64,000 bases of DNA from Pratylenchus scribneri (taxonomy: Eukaryota; Nematoda; Chromadorea; Rhabditida; Pratylenchidae), in the NCBI GenBank assembly GCA_030063045.1, contig JAQSEB010000111.1, positions 992,001-1,056,000 on the forward strand. The letters are read 5' to 3'. Positions 62,941-64,000 of the stretch are shown here, in pieces. Position 1 is the first letter of the stretch. The number at the start of each line of letters is the position of its first letter. The position numbers and the translations under genes are program-made. Below the pieces are notes generated by a model. That model did not search any database and had not been told where the DNA came from. It saw only the letters and a list, made by a program, of their open reading frames with translations.

Positions 62941-64000
62941 TTATTTAAAATTTACTTGGAAAACTTGTTGCAAGATAGCAAAAACAGAAACTGCATCAAT
63001 TCCAGTCATCGCCAGTCGGCGCATGCTCTTGAATTTATCGGTCTCCATCTAAAAATGGCAAAAATAAATTTTAAAAAAATTATATATTTTAAAAATATTT
63101 TAATTAATTTTTCATAAATTCTGATCAATCAATTTAATTTAATCATTTAATCTTACATATTCATCCTTTATGGCAATGGCTATTTTTCGCTGTTCAGCCC
63201 TTTCCTTCTGTTTGAATGAAATTGGAAAGATTAATTTTTACAATTATTTAACCTTTTTCCTTTCCTGTTCAGCCTTTTTCCTTTCCTTTTCATCAGCCTT
63301 TTTTCTTTCACTTTCAAATTCAGCCGATTCGGAAATATGTTGTGTCTTCTAAAAATTGATGAATGTTTTTAATATAAAATAATTTTTAACTAATTCTATA
63401 TATTTATTTATCTACTATATTTACAAAATATTATAGTCAGGACAATTTAAGATAGCCCCTTTTATTAAAATACCTCTGCTTGATTTGTCAAATCAAGAAC
63501 TTGATTTGAATTAGAAGCAGAATTCTGAATTGGATGGGAAGGAATCATTTGTGGTTGGCCAATTTCAATTGATTGTGTTTGTGACATCATATTGCGATTA
63601 TGGCAAAATTTTTGTGGTTGACATTGCTGTTGATTGTTCATTCCCATCATTGGATACTGTTGCTGCTGCTGCTGCCCAATTTGTTGAGGAGAAGGATACT
63701 GTAAAATTTCGGAACAAATTAAATGCTTTTTATCTTTATATTATGTTTTAACTTTTATAATTAATTAGGTTACTCAATTATAAATAAATTTGAATACTCA
63801 ATTTTTCTTACCAAATATTGAAATTGGTGTTGCTGCTGGATTTGAACGAATTGGTGCTCATCAATTGACCAATCTGGGCAAATTTGATGTTGTGGATGCG
63901 TTTGAACGTTTTGTTGGCAAACAAAGGCAGCATTTGGCCCAATGGGATATTGATTTTGTGGTTGCATTCGAGCTGGTGGTTGTTCAACTAAACCAGCATT
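62941..64000 (-). CDS. Gln-rich protein with basic coiled-coil segment, 3' part
   Basis: The 5' end lies beyond the window. Visible exons, in transcription order: 64000 to about 63810 (NAGLVEQPPARMQPQNQYPI; many Gln and His), about 63700-63475 (YPSPQQIGQQQQQQYPMMGM, ending NQAEV), about 63348-63252 (KTQHISESAEFESERKKADE then KERKKAEQERKK, a charged single helix or coiled coil), about 63210-63157 (KERAEQRKIAIAIKDEY) and a final exon METDKFKSMRRLAMTG with VFAILQQVFQVNFK, stop at 62941. Gln-rich tracts next to a basic helix are common in nuclear and RNA-binding regulators, but no domain is recognised and no function is claimed. Confidence 0.55.

Overview
The window is AT-rich nuclear DNA from a nematode. 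It has compact genes with many 40-55 bp introns. Three nuclear hormone receptors of nematode type (one with the CxACxAFFRR P-box), two 7TM chemoreceptor-like genes and a multi-block galectin-like secreted protein all point to Nematoda. Two tandem genes for repeat-containing secreted proteins would suit a parasitic lineage, but nothing here fixes the genus. All gene models were spliced by eye; exon edges are given where a canonical junction and reading phase agreed.

Layout. 0-0.2 kb: 3' end of a 7TM receptor (+). 0.5-6.4 kb: two tandem paralogous nuclear receptors (-), the downstream one apparently lacking a ligand-binding domain (LBD). 6.4-11.2 kb: gene-poor, with G-homopolymer tracts. 11.2-12.7 kb: unrecognised secreted protein (+). 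12.8-14.9 kb: peptide-receptor-like GPCR (-). 15.9-20.0 kb: CREB3/OASIS-type membrane-anchored bZIP factor (-). 20.1-23.3 kb: repeats. 23.3-26.8 kb: third nuclear receptor (-). 28.0-33.0 kb: Tyr-rich small ORF and galectin-like secreted protein (-). 33.3-38.4 kb: neprilysin-like M13 metallopeptidase (-). 38.5-47.1 kb: a tandem duplication carrying two paralogous secreted-protein genes (+), loaded with foldback and palindromic elements. 47.7-48.3 kb: double-domain Cys-rich secreted protein (+). 48.8-49.8 kb: minisatellite with higher-order structure. 50.6-53.1 kb: cytosolic HSP70 (-) with a five-unit heat-shock element. 54.0-55.0 kb: F-box-like protein (-). 56.2-60.0 kb: polypeptide GalNAc-transferase (+) with a minisatellite-filled intron. 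60.9-62.5 kb: Srd-like 7TM receptor (+). 62.9-64.0 kb: 3' part of a Gln-rich protein (-).

The neighbourhood mixes sensory and signalling receptors, transcription factors, secretory enzymes and secreted proteins; no operon can be shown. The most striking structures are: (1) one inverted-repeat element family found six times, always inside or immediately beside the three nuclear receptor genes; (2) the 38.5-47.1 kb duplication, in which a 771 bp promoter plus signal-peptide block is almost identical between paralogs whose other exons have diverged, and in which one paralog has 13 copies of a 24 bp coding repeat; (3) a 620 bp near-perfect palindrome with an 8 bp target-site duplication and a 1.09 kb foldback element with TA flanks; (4) a secreted protein with two copies of the same six-cysteine pattern.
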